Of a stretch of 26,735 nucleotides of DNA, positions 1 through 6,606 are shown one piece after another; within the stretch, counting starts at the first letter, position 1, and each line of letters opens with the position of its first letter. The position numbers and the translations under genes were made by a program. The notes beneath the pieces are model-generated. The model saw nothing but the letters and a program-made list of their open reading frames with translations, made no database searches and was not told where the DNA came from. Source of the DNA: JAHEJX01 sp041605955 (lineage in GTDB: Bacteria; Actinomycetota; Acidimicrobiia; Spongiisociales; UBA5794); contig JBFIXI010000058.1 in the NCBI GenBank assembly GCA_041605955.1, positions 1-26,735 on the forward strand, written 5' to 3'.

Positions 1-30
1 CACGCCACGGCCGAGAACACCAACCGGTAG
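1..30 (+). CDS. C-terminal end of an unidentified protein (partial)
   Basis: The first ten codons read HATAENTNR followed by TAG; the rest of the gene lies left of the window. Nine residues are too few to identify a family. Its position beside a truncated tRNA 3' end and phased short repeats is where a tyrosine integrase gene is often found, so an integrase tail is a possible but unproven reading. Confidence 0.25.
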   Translation, partial: HATAENTNR

Positions 31-264
31 GCACCTCGTTAGAAAGCCAACCCGCAAAGGGTGGCAGGCACTTCAAGAGCCAACCGATCAGCGCCTCGAC
101 GCTACGGGAAGACCCCGCAACATGCCCCCAGTCTCAATCAGGCACATCGAGGAGCGGCTCCGACAACGCGATGGCCGACGTCATTGCCGAGACAACCAGC
201 CCCACCGTGGTCCGGCGACGTTGGGTGGGCGACCGGGGCTGGAGGATTCGGAGACCCCTGGAGA

Positions 265-330
265 ATTCGGTCACAACGTGGCTGGGTCCGGGGCGCGCTC
301 AGGGCGCGATAGGGCGCGCAACGACCGAAT
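265..330. repeat. Phased GGGCGCG triplet inside an 8-bp inverted repeat
   Basis: GGGCGCG occurs three times, at 291-297, 302-308 and 312-318, with starts 11 and 10 nt apart, so the copies lie on one face of the helix. The set is flanked by a perfect inverted repeat, ATTCGGTC at 265-272 and GACCGAAT at 323-330. This arrangement resembles a multi-protein binding site. Its closeness to the truncated tRNA suggests recombination or excision control, which is inference. Confidence 0.4.
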
Positions 331-359
331 CGATCGCAAGACAATGAAAGACGCTGAAA

Positions 360-410
360 GGTGCAAAACCCCTGCGTACAAGGGGATTTTCGCTCTAGCG
401 GTGCAAACCC
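360..410. repeat. Direct repeat GGTGCAAA(A)CCC, candidate integrase arm sites
   Basis: GGTGCAAAACCC at 360-371 is repeated as GGTGCAAACCC at 400-410, 40 nt apart (about four helical turns), directly left of the tRNA fragment. Tyrosine integrases bind short direct repeats (arm sites) beside the att core, so these are candidates. No protein partner is visible in the window. Confidence 0.35.
365..390 (+). terminator. Hairpin followed by TTTT
   Basis: AAAACCCCT (365-373) pairs with AGGGG-A-TTTT (381-390) with one bulged A and a 7-nt loop. The T run at the end of the stem makes this a plausible bidirectional intrinsic terminator, here downstream of the partial gene at 1-30. The stem overlaps the first arm-type repeat. 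Confidence 0.4.
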
Positions 411-433
411 AGGCGACGCCGAAAAGCCCAGCA

Positions 434-480
434 CCGGACTGTTAATCCGTAGGTTGTGGGTTCGAGTCCCACCCCCGGAG
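434..480 (+). tRNA. 3' half of tRNA-Asn (GTT), truncated; candidate att site
   Basis: The anticodon loop CTGTTAA (439-445, anticodon GTT at 441-443), the T arm GTGGG-TTCGAGT-CCCAC and the acceptor 3' strand CCCCGGA plus discriminator G (480) are all recognisable as tRNA-Asn. The 5' half is missing: no TCCGGGG acceptor strand or D arm lies in the preceding 80 nt, and the outermost anticodon-stem pair is already mismatched (C434, T450). Identity that starts at the anticodon stem and runs to the tRNA 3' end is the typical extent of an integrative-element att repeat. I infer that the element lies to the left and that the complete tRNA-Asn gene is outside the window. A functional tRNA is not expected from this copy. 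Confidence 0.75.
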
Positions 481-488
481 CTCAATCG

Positions 489-513
489 GGAACCCCCGCA
501 GGTCGGGGGTTCC
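489..513. terminator. 9-bp GC-rich hairpin after the tRNA fragment
   Basis: GGAACCCCC (489-497) and GGGGGTTCC (505-513) form a perfect stem with a 7-nt loop. It starts 9 nt after the tRNA-Asn 3' end, where the terminator of the original tRNA gene would be. There is no long T run. Confidence 0.5.
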
Positions 514-552
514 GGCGCGCTGCGGAGCGGCCGCCGCTCTAACCCGGACGTG

Positions 553-584
553 GGGAAGGGAAGCGCCATGGCGCTCCCCTTCCC
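553..584. terminator. 15-bp hairpin downstream of the gene at 608
   Basis: Arms 553-567 and 570-584 pair at 14 of 15 positions around a central AT. It follows the stop codon of the minus-strand gene ending at 608 and is the likely terminator of that transcription unit. Confidence 0.55.
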
Positions 585-607
585 GAATTCCCCCTGATGT
601 CGACTGG

Positions 608-973
608 CTACAGATATACCCCGTTGCGCTCGGGGCCCAGTGAGGCGTAGAAGCCTGCGGATGTCAGCTCGCCGGTTTCGAAGGTGAAGCCGGTCTCGCC
701 GCCACCACCCACGCCCACGCACTCGGCCTCGGCGAAATGACCGATGAACCGATCCCACCCATCGGGGTGCTGCGGGTCGAGGCCGTTGCCACGCCGGACG
801 TGCGGTCCGGTCGCCTTCCACATCACGTCGACGTCGATGGAGCCGGCGACCGACACGTTGTTCGAGTAGAAGAACGTATCGGGCATGGGGAGGTCCTTGA
901 CCTTCAGGTGGGCGCGGTTGCCCGAGCTGGCTCTCTGGAACGAACCGGGCGGGATCTCCATCGTCCAGAACAC
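608..973 (-). CDS. Unknown protein, start unclear
   Basis: Not identified. The product is about 121 residues from a GTG at 973 and has no signal peptide or membrane segment in this form. The frame is open further upstream, directly after the TGA of the Tat-exported protein (1049-1051), and is in the same frame as that gene. The segment between (FDLFLPG...VHDFNPGILQNG) reads like folded protein continuing into NGVFWTMEIPPGSF, but it contains no ATG, GTG or TTG codon. The true product may therefore start with a lost or unusual initiation codon, or arise by readthrough of the TGA, or the GTG at 973 may be used and give a shortened domain. It lies 76 nt downstream of the Tat protein on the same strand, so the two are probably co-transcribed. 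Confidence 0.55.
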   Translation of the reverse strand: MFWTMEIPPGSFQRASSGNRAHLKVKDLPMPDTFFYSNNVSVAGSIDVDVMWKATGPHVRRGNGLDPQHPDGWDRFIGHFAEAECVGVGGGGETGFTFETGELTSAGFYASLGPERNGVYL

Positions 974-1048
974 CCCGTTCTGGAGGATTCCCGGGTTGAA
1001 GTCATGTACTTGTCCTGCGGGTCCCTGACCGGGAAGAAACAGGTCAAA

Positions 1049-1528
1049 TCAGAAGAAGGCAAATGTGTTGGTGTGCTCATTTCCGTCGACGCCGATGTAC
1101 CTGCCGTCCATTACCCGGACGTCGAGCTCGACGTCGTAATCGTTCCCGTCCATGTCCTTGGCGGTCCCGCTGACGACCGCGTAGGCGTTGAAGCCCCTGA
1201 AGTCGGTGATCTGGCTGGGATCCACGTCCAAACCGAATCCCGGCAGTCCGAGGATCGGGGTGGTGGCGCCCTCGGGCCCCGGCAGCAGCCAGTGAATGAA
1301 ATCGAACGGCGGGGGCCCTCCGCCGTCGACCACCGGGGGGATCGGATTCGGTGCCGGCTTCCCGCTGAAGCCGGGCGCCCGGCCGCGGGCTCTGCCTCTC
1401 CCGGCCGCCTGGGCCACCCCCGGACCGGCCATCGTGGCAGCCGTGCCGACTGCCGCAGCCGCGCCAACCCCGCCGATGAAGCGCCGTCGTGAAAAGTGTG
1501 TGTGCGGTACCCCAGTCACTCCGTCCAT
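1049..1528 (-). CDS. Tat-exported protein of unknown function
   Basis: The start at 1528 is chosen because GGGAGGAG lies just upstream; an in-frame ATG at 1567 lacks this. The product is 159 residues. The N-terminus has a twin-arginine signal (FSRRRFIGG, about residues 12-20), then an Ala-rich hydrophobic stretch ending near AQAAG, so export in folded form by the Tat system is likely. A Gly/Pro/Arg-rich linker follows, then a domain with WLLPGPEG, LGLPGFGLDVDPSQI and a C-terminus ending TNTFAFF. No catalytic motif is recognised. It is divergent from the radical SAM gene at 1634 across a 105-nt gap. Confidence 0.7.
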   Translation of the reverse strand: MDGVTGVPHTHFSRRRFIGGVGAAAAVGTAATMAGPGVAQAAGRGRARGRAPGFSGKPAPNPIPPVVDGGGPPPFDFIHWLLPGPEGATTPILGLPGFGLDVDPSQITDFRGFNAYAVVSGTAKDMDGNDYDVELDVRVMDGRYIGVDGNEHTNTFAFF

Positions 1529-1602
1529 ACCGTCTCCTCCCTCGCGGTGTCTTTCAACCGTACTCACCCAAAGACCCAGGTGGGGTGAGATTATTGGCTA
1601 TA

Positions 1603-1624
1603 CGAACGTATGTTCGACTAGGGT
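1603..1624 (+). promoter_or_regulatory. LexA (SOS) box overlapping the promoter of the radical SAM gene
   Basis: CGAACGTATGTTCG at 1603-1616 is a perfect CGAAC-N4-GTTCG palindrome, matching the Gram-positive/actinobacterial SOS box. A -10-like TAGGGT follows at 1619-1624 and the ATG is at 1634, so a LexA dimer here would cover the space between the -35 and -10 regions. It could also affect the divergent gene starting at 1528. Confidence 0.75.
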
Positions 1625-1633
1625 CTCGGGGGA

Positions 1634-2650
1634 ATGGGAGAGTTGCGCTGGCCGCTTGCCGCCGAATTCACGCAGGAGCTGTTTCCGGCGGGAGTGCGCG
1701 TGCTGGGCAAAGGCGAGTTTCGCGGCCTCCAGTTCCTCGAGGTAGACGCTAAGTCGATCATCAACAACGTGCCGGGACCGCCCCGGTTCGGCTTCTCGTA
1801 CACCATCAACGCCTACCGGGGCTGCTCCCATGCCTGCCGATACTGTTTCGCTAGGCCCACTCACGAGTATCTCGGCCTCGACCTCGGCGCCGACTTCGAC
1901 ACGAAGATCGTTGTCAAACGCAACGCGGTCGAGCTGGTGCGTGCCGAGACTGCGCCGGCGCGGTGGGGTGGCGACCTGATCGCCATGGGTACCAACACAG
2001 ACCCGTATCAGGCAGCCGAGGGCAAATACCGCCTCACCCGGGGCATCCTCGAAGTGATGGCGGACCGGGCCAACCCGGTGTCGATTCTGACCAAGTCTCC
2101 GCTGGTGCTGCGCGACCTTGACGTGCTGAGCGACCTGGCGGGCCGGGCCCGGCTTCGGGTGGACTTCTCGGTCGGCACGGTCGACGAGGCGGTGTGGCGC
2201 GCTACGGAGCCTGGCACCGCCCATCCCCAGCGCCGCCTCGACGCCGTGGCCAGGCTGAACGATGCCGGAATCCGATCAGGGGTACTGATGGGGCCCGTGC
2301 TGCCCGGCATCTCCGACGGCACCGAACAACTGCGGGCGGCTGTGCAAGCCGCCACCGCGGCAGGCGCCGTCGGCATCGGGCACGTCCCGCTGCACCTCGG
2401 GCCCGGCATCAAGGAGCACTTCATGGGTTGGATTCGACGGGAGCGGCCCGAGCTGCTGCCGCTCTACGAGGACCTGTACGGGGGCCGGGGCAAACAAGCG
2501 GCGCCGCGCTATCGCGCCTGGCTGGGGCGCACCGTGGGCGACCTGGTCCGCGAGCTCGGCGGTCCGGAGTCTCGCCCGGCGGCCCGCCGACCACGGCCAG
2601 CTGCCGCAAGAGGTCCCGACCGCCAGCTGGTCCTCGAGCTCGACTGCTAA
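1634..2650 (+). CDS. Radical SAM protein, Rv2578c / SplB-like family
   Basis: A 338-residue protein with the iron-sulfur cluster motif C64-SHA-C68-RY-C71 inside YRGCSHACRYCFARPTHEYL, the signature of the Rv2578c-type radical SAM family, related to spore photoproduct lyase. GTNTDPYQ and SILTKSP are further family motifs of the SAM-binding barrel. The reaction of this subfamily is not known to me. The SOS box 17 nt upstream of the start suggests induction by DNA damage and a role in repair. From memory, Rv2578c of Mycobacterium tuberculosis is also listed among LexA-controlled genes. The start is supported by the -10 element TAGGGT ending 9 nt upstream. The basic C-terminus after residue 310 is low in complexity. 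Confidence 0.9.
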   Translation: MGELRWPLAAEFTQELFPAGVRVLGKGEFRGLQFLEVDAKSIINNVPGPPRFGFSYTINAYRGCSHACRYCFARPTHEYLGLDLGADFDTKIVVKRNAVELVRAETAPARWGGDLIAMGTNTDPYQAAEGKYRLTRGILEVMADRANPVSILTKSPLVLRDLDVLSDLAGRARLRVDFSVGTVDEAVWRATEPGTAHPQRRLDAVARLNDAGIRSGVLMGPVLPGISDGTEQLRAAVQAATAAGAVGIGHVPLHLGPGIKEHFMGWIRRERPELLPLYEDLYGGRGKQAAPRYRAWLGRTVGDLVRELGGPESRPAARRPRPAAARGPDRQLVLELDC

Positions 2651-2707
2651 CCCGCCTTAACCCGCTCTTGGGGGGGCATTGCGGTCCAGCTAAACCCGAG
2701 TTGATTA

Positions 2708-2736
2708 TCAAGTCAGCGGCATGTGCCGGTCGATAA
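2708..2736 (+). promoter_or_regulatory. Candidate sigma-28 (FliA/WhiG-like) promoter
   Basis: TCAAG at 2708-2712 is followed after 16 nt by GTCGATAA at 2729-2736, close to the CCGATAA-type -10 box of sigma-28 family factors. It lies about 115 nt upstream of the start of the secreted FG-GAP protein. The -10 differs from the consensus GCCGATAA at one position. This is a pattern match only. Confidence 0.3.
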
Positions 2737-2849
2737 CCCCATGTAGGGCGAAAGGCGAAGGGTTAGGGGCTTGCCGCCTGCCGTTCCGGGCCCGGTGTCC
2801 GGTGGGACACTACGCCCGGCGGCCCGGCGGAGACGACACGAGAGGATCC

Positions 2850-4982
2850 ATGAGTAGCGCCGCAACTAGAACGCGTGCCGTAGGGCTGCTCGTAGCGATC
2901 GCCATGCTGATCCCGCTGCCGCCGGCAATTGCGGAACACGAAGGCTCATCGGTTGCAGATCCGGCGCCAGTGGACGAGCCAACTGCTCCCCGCCAGGTTT
3001 CCCAAGAGCTCGTCGTCTACGACATGTACTTTCCGATCCAGGGCGGCTCGACCTACACGGACAACTTCGGCGACTGCCGGGGCGGTCCATCATGTCCGCG
3101 AACCCACGAGGGCATCGACATCATGGAGCCGAAGATGACCCCGGTCCTGGCAGTGGCGTCCGGATACGTGGGCTGGATGCACAACGAGCGCGGCGGCAAA
3201 TGCTGCGCCATGGAGCTGGAACACGACGACGGCTGGGAGTCCTGGTACATCCATCTCAACAACGACACGCCCGGCACCGACGACGGGCAAGGGTGGGGAT
3301 TCGCCGAAGGTGTCGAACCCGGGGCTCGCATCGAAGCCGGCCAACTGCTCGGCTGGGTCGGCGACAGCGGCAACGCCGAAGAGACTGCTCCTCATCTTCA
3401 TTTCGAGCTGCATCAGCCCGGCGGGGTAGTCATCAACCCATACGAATCGCTCAACGCCGCCACCGTGCTGAACGCCCCGCTGGGCAACGGCCACACCCGG
3501 GGCTGTGACTTCAACGGCGATGGCTACGACGACCTTGCCATGGGCACCCCCGGAGAGGATCTCGCCAACAACACCAAGGCGGACGCCGGCGCCGTGACGG
3601 TGCTCTTTGGGAGTGCGAACGGCCTCGATGTGACCGGGGCGCGGCTCATCACGCAGGGCACCCCTGGGGTGGACAATGTTGCCGAGGCCGGCGACGAGTT
3701 CGGGTTTGCTACCGCGTGCGGCGACACCAACGGTGACGGCTACCACGATCTCATCGTGGGGGTGCCTGGGGAGACGGTGGCCGACCGGGCGAACGCGGGC
3801 GCCATCAACGTGATCCTGGGCTCGGCCGACGGGCTGGCGGCAAGCGGCTCCAACTACTGGCACCAGGCTCGGGGCGGCCTGGCGACGCCTGCAGAGGCGG
3901 GCGACCGCTTCGGGGAGGCGCTGGCAGTCGGTGATTTCGACGGTGACGGGTTCGACGACGTCGCCATCGGGGTTCCCGGCGAGGCGCTCGCCGGAAGAGC
4001 CGGCGCCGGCATGGTGGCCATCATGTACGGGTCGGCCTCAGGGTTGGACGGCTCCAGCGACGCCCTTCACGAGAACACGCCGGGCGTGGGCGGCAGAGCC
4101 GAAGCGGGTGACGCTTTCGGCGCCGCTCTCGGAACCGGGGACTTCAACGGAGACGGCTTCTTCGATCTCGCTGTCGGTATCCCCAGGGAAGACTCGAAGA
4201 CGAATACCAACTCGGGGGCCGTCCTGGCCGTTTCCGGGTCGGCGTCCGGCCTCGACGTAGCCGGCGCCCGCAGGTTCACCCAGAACTCCGCCGGCATGCC
4301 GGGAGTCGCCGCCAGCGACGAGCGGTTTGGCGTCGCATTGCGGACGGCCGACTTCGATGGCGACGAGCTCGATGATCTCGCAATCGGCGCGCCGGGCGAT
4401 CGCATCACCGGGGTCGCCGCCGGCGGCGTCACGATCGTCTACGGCAGCGGTGCCGGGCTGGACGCCGCCGGCAGTCAGCAATTTCACCAGGGAGAAGCCG
4501 GGCTGCAGGGTGCCTCGGTCGACGGTGACCTCTTCGGCGGCGCGCTGGCGATGGGGGATTTCGACGCCGACGGCTATCAGGATCTGGCCGTCGGAGTTCC
4601 CGGCAAGACGGTGAACGGCATGGCCGCCGCCGGTTCCGCCACCGTCATCTACGGTTCAGGGGATGGTCTGACTGCGTCGGGCAACCAAGTGTGGACGCAA
4701 GAGACCAAAGGCATCGCCAACGTGGCCGAAGCCGGGGACCGGCTCGGGCTGTGGCTCAGCTCGGGGGACTTCTCCGGCATCAGAGTCTCCTCCCTTGCCA
4801 TCGGCGTCCCCCTGGAGGACGTCGGGCCCAAGGCAGATGTCGGCGTGGTCCATGTGATCGGCGGCGTTGCCGGCAAGGGACTCCGGGCGCGGGGCGACCA
4901 GGCCTGGGATCAGGGTGATGCCGGGGTGCCCAACACCAACGAGGCGGGCGACGGTCTCGGTCACCTCGGCCCGGCTGCCTGA
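2850..4982 (+). CDS. Secreted M23-family peptidase domain fused to seven FG-GAP repeats
   Basis: The start at 2850 is preferred over an upstream in-frame ATG at 2721 because it has AGAGGA just before it and is followed at once by a signal peptide (hydrophobic core LLVAIAMLIPLPPAIA). The mature part starts with an M23/LytM-type domain: THEGID (H86, D90) and PHLHFEL (H182, H184) supply the usual zinc ligands, so peptidoglycan cleavage is plausible. From about residue 217, seven repeats of about 65 residues follow, each around a D-x-(N/D)-x-D-G Ca-binding loop and an (A/V)(I/V)G(V/T/I)P motif, as in integrin-type beta-propellers. Repeats 5 and 6 carry changed loops and repeat 7 (DFSGIRVSSLAIGVP) has lost the acidic ligands. 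Seven blades make a closed propeller. Location: outside the membrane, probably at the cell wall. Confidence 0.88.
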   Translation: MSSAATRTRAVGLLVAIAMLIPLPPAIAEHEGSSVADPAPVDEPTAPRQVSQELVVYDMYFPIQGGSTYTDNFGDCRGGPSCPRTHEGIDIMEPKMTPVLAVASGYVGWMHNERGGKCCAMELEHDDGWESWYIHLNNDTPGTDDGQGWGFAEGVEPGARIEAGQLLGWVGDSGNAEETAPHLHFELHQPGGVVINPYESLNAATVLNAPLGNGHTRGCDFNGDGYDDLAMGTPGEDLANNTKADAGAVTVLFGSANGLDVTGARLITQGTPGVDNVAEAGDEFGFATACGDTNGDGYHDLIVGVPGETVADRANAGAINVILGSADGLAASGSNYWHQARGGLATPAEAGDRFGEALAVGDFDGDGFDDVAIGVPGEALAGRAGAGMVAIMYGSASGLDGSSDALHENTPGVGGRAEAGDAFGAALGTGDFNGDGFFDLAVGIPREDSKTNTNSGAVLAVSGSASGLDVAGARRFTQNSAGMPGVAASDERFGVALRTADFDGDELDDLAIGAPGDRITGVAAGGVTIVYGSGAGLDAAGSQQFHQGEAGLQGASVDGDLFGGALAMGDFDADGYQDLAVGVPGKTVNGMAAAGSATVIYGSGDGLTASGNQVWTQETKGIANVAEAGDRLGLWLSSGDFSGIRVSSLAIGVPLEDVGPKADVGVVHVIGGVAGKGLRARGDQAWDQGDAGVPNTNEAGDGLGHLGPAA

Positions 4983-5015
4983 GCGGGGCGGTCCTCGAGC
5001 GATATCGTGGCGCCC

Positions 5016-5471
5016 ATGTTCCACGTCGTCCTCCACGAGCCGGAGATCCCGCCCAACACCGGCAACCTGATGCGACTCACGGTCAACACCGGCTGCACCC
5101 TGCACCTGATCCATCCGCTCGGCTTCGATCTCGACGAGGCTCGGCTGCGGCGTGCCGGCCTCGACTACCGCGAGTACGCCTCGGTCCGCCACCACGACTC
5201 ATTCCAGGCATTCCTCGGCACGGTCGCGCCCGTACGAATCGTGGCTTTCAGCCAGCACGGCGACGTCGTGTATACCGAAGTCGCCTATCGGCGGGGCGAT
5301 GCGCTGCTGTTCGGCAAGGAGTCGGTGGGGCTGCCGCAGACCATTCTGGGGTCGCCGCAGGTCGGCGCCGTCGCCCGGATCCCGATCGCGCCAGGGGGGC
5401 GCAGCCTCAACCTGGCCAACGCGGCTGCGATCGCCGTCTATGAGGCGTGGCGCCAGAACGACTTCGCCTGA
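5016..5471 (+). CDS. trmL: tRNA (cytidine(34)-2'-O)-methyltransferase
   Basis: A 151-residue SPOUT methyltransferase. The N-terminus MFHVVLHEPEIPPNTGN is diagnostic for TrmL, which methylates the 2'-O of the wobble nucleotide of certain tRNA-Leu with S-adenosylmethionine. The knotted C-terminal half has LLFGKESVGLP and IPIAPGGRSLNLANAAAIAVYE, which form the SAM-binding knot. The length is normal for the family. An upstream GTG (5007) is possible, but the family start is MFHVVLHE and a -10 element TATCGT (5003-5008) ends 7 nt before this ATG, which fits a leaderless transcript. Confidence 0.95.
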   Translation: MFHVVLHEPEIPPNTGNLMRLTVNTGCTLHLIHPLGFDLDEARLRRAGLDYREYASVRHHDSFQAFLGTVAPVRIVAFSQHGDVVYTEVAYRRGDALLFGKESVGLPQTILGSPQVGAVARIPIAPGGRSLNLANAAAIAVYEAWRQNDFA

Positions 5472-5505
5472 GATGGGCCCCGGCCGGCGCGGCTACATTG
5501 CCGGC

Positions 5506-5919
5506 GTGCTCCACAGCCATGACATCAAGGTCCGCTTCTACGAGATCGACCCCTACAACCACCTGAACCACTCTGCTTATGTGCAGTACTTCGAGGTGGC
5601 CCGCATCGAGCTGCTCGAAGCCGTCGGCTTGGGCGTGGCGGAGATGTCGGCGATGGGGTTTCACATCGTGGTGACGGCTATCCACACCCGTTTTCTGTCC
5701 CCGGCCCACGCCGGCGACACCGTGACGGTCGAGACAGAGGTCGACGAGATCAAGCGGGTCACGGCGCGCTGGCGGCAGCGGATCAGGCGCAGTGACGTGG
5801 TCTTGGCTACGCAAACCGTCGATGCGGCGTTCACCCGTACCGACGGCCGCCCCACGCGTGCCCCCGAGGGCTTCGTCGAGGCAATGTCGGCTTATCACGG
5901 CGACGAGCTTGCCGGCTGA
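5506..5919 (+). CDS. Acyl-CoA thioesterase, hot-dog fold (4HBT family)
   Basis: A 137-residue single hot-dog domain. VRFYEIDPYNHLNHSAYVQYFEVARIELLE carries the DxxNHLN active-site pattern of the YbgC/4-hydroxybenzoyl-CoA thioesterase group, here with Asp in YEIDPYNH. It would hydrolyse a short or aromatic acyl-CoA in the cytoplasm; the substrate cannot be read from the sequence. An ATG at 5473 is in frame, but TACATT at 5494-5499 lies 6 nt before the GTG at 5506 and the family similarity starts only after it, so the GTG is preferred. It follows trmL closely. Confidence 0.85.
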   Translation: MLHSHDIKVRFYEIDPYNHLNHSAYVQYFEVARIELLEAVGLGVAEMSAMGFHIVVTAIHTRFLSPAHAGDTVTVETEVDEIKRVTARWRQRIRRSDVVLATQTVDAAFTRTDGRPTRAPEGFVEAMSAYHGDELAG

Positions 5920-5925
5920 GACGTC

Positions 5926-6061
5926 TCAGTATTCGAACTCGAGAACCCCTGAGACGGCCAGTGTCGCGGCGGCGAACGCCACGTGGTCGTCGTGGGTGCC
6001 GGCGACTTTCCACTCGAGCCTCAGACCTTCGCCGTCTTTTCCCAACTTCTCGTTGTTAGAG
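5926..6061 (-). pseudogene. Out-of-frame C-terminal domain of the MgtC-like gene
   Basis: Immediately after the stop of the MgtC-like gene, the neighbouring frame is open for 43 codons, from SNNEKLGKDGEG to GVLEFEY and a TGA at 5926-5928. It contains LEWKVAGTHDDHVAFAAATL, which looks like the small C-terminal ACT-like domain that MgtC/SapB proteins often carry. Removing one C from the CCC run at 6061-6063 (GGG on the plus strand) would join both parts into one protein of about 208 residues. The tail is thus probably the lost end of the upstream reading frame, through a real frameshift or a sequencing indel. Confidence 0.65.
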
Positions 6062-6553
6062 GGTGAGTCGGTGGCCGTCGAGCTGGTTCTTGAGCTCGGC
6101 GCGGGCGGCGCCGGTGGGCTCGGTTCGAATCGCGTAGGTGTGGGTCTCCCTGGCTCGGTCGACGCGGAACTCGAGGAGCGGCAGCAGCCACAGCACGATG
6201 AGCACCGCCCCGGCGGCGACCGCCGTGGTGAAGTAGCTACCGGAGCCGATGCCCATGCCGAGAGCGGCCGCCAGCCAGATGGTGGCGGCGGTGGTGATGC
6301 CGACGATCTCGCCGCGGTGGCGCAGGATCACGCCCGCGCCGAGGACGCCGACTCCGGACACGATGCCGGCGGCGATCCGAACCGCGTCCTCGGCCGGTTC
6401 GCCAAGCCGCAACGAGAACATCGTGAACAGTGTGGCGCCCACCGTGATGAGGATGATCGTGCGAAAGCCGGCGGTCTTGTCGCGGTACTCGCGATCGATG
6501 CCGAGCGCGCCGCCGACTAGTAGGGCGATGCCGATACGGAGAACGTCCTCCAT
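6056..6553 (-). CDS. MgtC/SapB family membrane protein, C-terminus cut by a frameshift
   Basis: A 165-residue product as it stands. The start MEDVLRIGIALLVGGALGIDREYRDKTAGFRT carries the MgtC signature (GGxxGxxRE, GxRT), and further hydrophobic segments follow: IILITVGATLFTMFSL, the Gly-rich IAAGIVSGVGVLGAGVIL, TTAATIWLAAALGMGIG and AVAAGAVLIVLWLLPLL. MgtC proteins are inner-membrane proteins linked to survival at low magnesium; the biochemical role is debated. The reading frame ends at HRLTL-TAA, but the adjacent frame continues as a convincing C-terminal domain to 5926. It starts 53 nt after the stop of the M15 peptidase gene on the same strand. Confidence 0.85.
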   Translation of the reverse strand: MEDVLRIGIALLVGGALGIDREYRDKTAGFRTIILITVGATLFTMFSLRLGEPAEDAVRIAAGIVSGVGVLGAGVILRHRGEIVGITTAATIWLAAALGMGIGSGSYFTTAVAAGAVLIVLWLLPLLEFRVDRARETHTYAIRTEPTGAARAELKNQLDGHRLTL

Positions 6554-6606
6554 GCGGCGATGCAATTGCGCAGTGAGTCCGGCGACGGGTCTTTCGTCGG
6601 GCCGCG

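Noticed and set aside
138..821. Long minus-strand open frame with GGTRTHNLRINS
   Set aside because: This peptide is the antisense translation of the tRNA-Asn 3' half; the frame also crosses the hairpins and the real gene at 608.
2721..2849. N-terminal extension of the M23/FG-GAP protein to ATG 2721
   Set aside because: It would put 43 residues before a clear signal peptide and overlap the promoter-like element; ATG 2850 has a ribosome site.
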